Assembly (NCBI GenBank): GCA_049115815.1
Contig: JAGDZO010000004.1
Span: 310,001-374,000 of the forward strand
Direction: 5' to 3'
Origin: Marinoscillum sp049115815
GTDB taxonomy: Bacteria; Bacteroidota; Bacteroidia; Cytophagales; Cyclobacteriaceae
Length of the DNA stretch: 64,000 nucleotides
In this document: piece after piece, positions 63,646 through 64,000 of the stretch
How the letters are laid out: every line of letters begins with the position of its first letter
How positions within the stretch are numbered: the first letter of the stretch is position 1
The notes under the pieces: generated by a model
Told to the model about the DNA's origin: nothing
Database searches by the model: none
The model's input: only the letters and a program-made list of their open reading frames with translations
Translations under genes and position numbers: made by a program

Positions 63646-64000
63646 AAGGGATCATACTAGCTGGAGGGTCAGGTACGAGACTCCATCCGTTAACTCTAGC
63701 TGTCAGCAAGCAAATTCTGCCGGTTTACGATAAACCGATGATTTATTATCCATTGTCGGTTCTAATGCTTGCCGGTATCCGTGAGATATTGATCATCTCA
63801 ACACCGCGAGATCTTCCCCTGTTTGAAAATCTACTGGGGGATGGTAAGAATTTGGGTTGCCAATTCTCTTATGCTGTTCAAGAAAAACCAGAAGGATTAG
63901 CGCAAGCATTCATAATCGGCGAAGAGTTCATCGGGAATGATTCAGTAGGGTTGATTTTGGGTGATAATATATTCTATGCCTCTGGTCTTTCTAAAAAGCT
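63642..64000 (+). CDS. rfbA: Glucose-1-phosphate thymidylyltransferase, 3'-truncated by the window edge
   Basis: First step of dTDP-sugar synthesis. About 119 codons are visible, opening MKGIILAGGSGTRLHPLT, the nucleotide-binding signature. They continue with SKQILPVYDKPMIYYPLSVLMLAGI and YAVQEKPEGLAQAF, and GLILGDNIFY carries the metal-binding aspartate. ATG at 63642 overlaps rfbB by four bases, so the pair is co-translated. The rest, and probably further rfb genes, lie beyond the window. Confidence 0.95.
   Translation, partial: MKGIILAGGSGTRLHPLTLAVSKQILPVYDKPMIYYPLSVLMLAGIREILIISTPRDLPLFENLLGDGKNLGCQFSYAVQEKPEGLAQAFIIGEEFIGNDSVGLILGDNIFYASGLSKK

Overview
This 64 kb window is chromosomal DNA of a Bacteroidota bacterium, most likely a marine member of the Cytophagales (a Reichenbachiella-like organism is my guess, low confidence). 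The support is: type IX secretion parts (a PorZ homologue and a cargo protein with a T9SS C-terminal domain), DUF6089 outer-membrane barrels beside uppS-bamA-ompH, Bacteroidota-type promoter boxes of the form TAnnTTTG, moderate-to-low GC, and typical gene neighbourhoods (CBS-nadK, recO-porZ, mreBCD-mrdA-rodA). The window is gene-dense and mainly housekeeping. I see no rRNA, tRNA, insertion sequence, prophage or CRISPR array, and no gene-free stretch longer than 300 bases. The longest gap, 8582-8841, holds nothing I can name.

Layout. 1-647: 3' part of an HNH nuclease gene. 676-8581 (minus): dgt, an RND/MMPL transporter, ileS and lspA, with a (TATTGGG)n heptamer array between ileS and lspA. 8842-12432 (plus): a 1196-residue secreted protein joining FG-GAP repeats, an ASPIC/UnbV domain, a vanadium-haloperoxidase-type domain and a T9SS tail. 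12514-14854 (minus): glyS and an MtfA-like peptidase. 15034-15795: a DUF547 lipoprotein. 15853-17160 (minus): UDP-glucose dehydrogenase. 17312-19977 (plus): acyl-CoA dehydrogenase, rpsU, a Xer recombinase and raiA. 20039-21517 (minus): cysS. 21673-26213 (plus): rimP-nusA-infB behind an attenuator-like hairpin. 26439-26903: a haem-binding-domain protein. 26959-30477 (minus): metK, an RsmI-like methylase, an alpha/beta hydrolase and pdxJ.

30525-40291 (plus) is a long envelope-oriented run: yqeY, cvpA, a hydrolase, a CBS-domain protein, nadK, two DUF6089 barrels, uppS, bamA and two OmpH/Skp chaperones. 40356-46270 (minus): ferredoxin, tdk, porZ, recO, a 2-oxoglutarate oxygenase and chrA. 46288-47658 (plus): an acidic protein of unknown function. 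47660-53125 (minus): the rod-shape operon mreB-mreC-mreD-mrdA-rodA. 53188-61465 (minus): cytochrome c maturation genes (ccmB, ccmC, ccmD-like, ccmE, ccmF/ccsA), a DUF2520 protein, a UbiA prenyltransferase, purN and purH. 61554-64000 (plus): nucleotide-sugar genes (a UDP-glucuronate 4-epimerase-like gene, rfbB, and rfbA cut by the window end).

Together the genes cover translation (ileS, glyS, cysS, rpsU, rimP, nusA, infB, raiA), envelope assembly (lspA, bamA, ompH, uppS, mre/mrd/rod), T9SS export, cytochrome c maturation and purine synthesis. The most unusual items are the haloperoxidase fusion, the swapped GIHH signature of IleRS, the G-quadruplex-capable heptamer array before lspA, the hairpin leader of rimP, a long hairpin over the xer start codon, and the CxxxY form of CcmE. 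I found no clear multi-gene system that is wholly undescribed. The fusion protein and the acidic protein are the best candidates for new biology.
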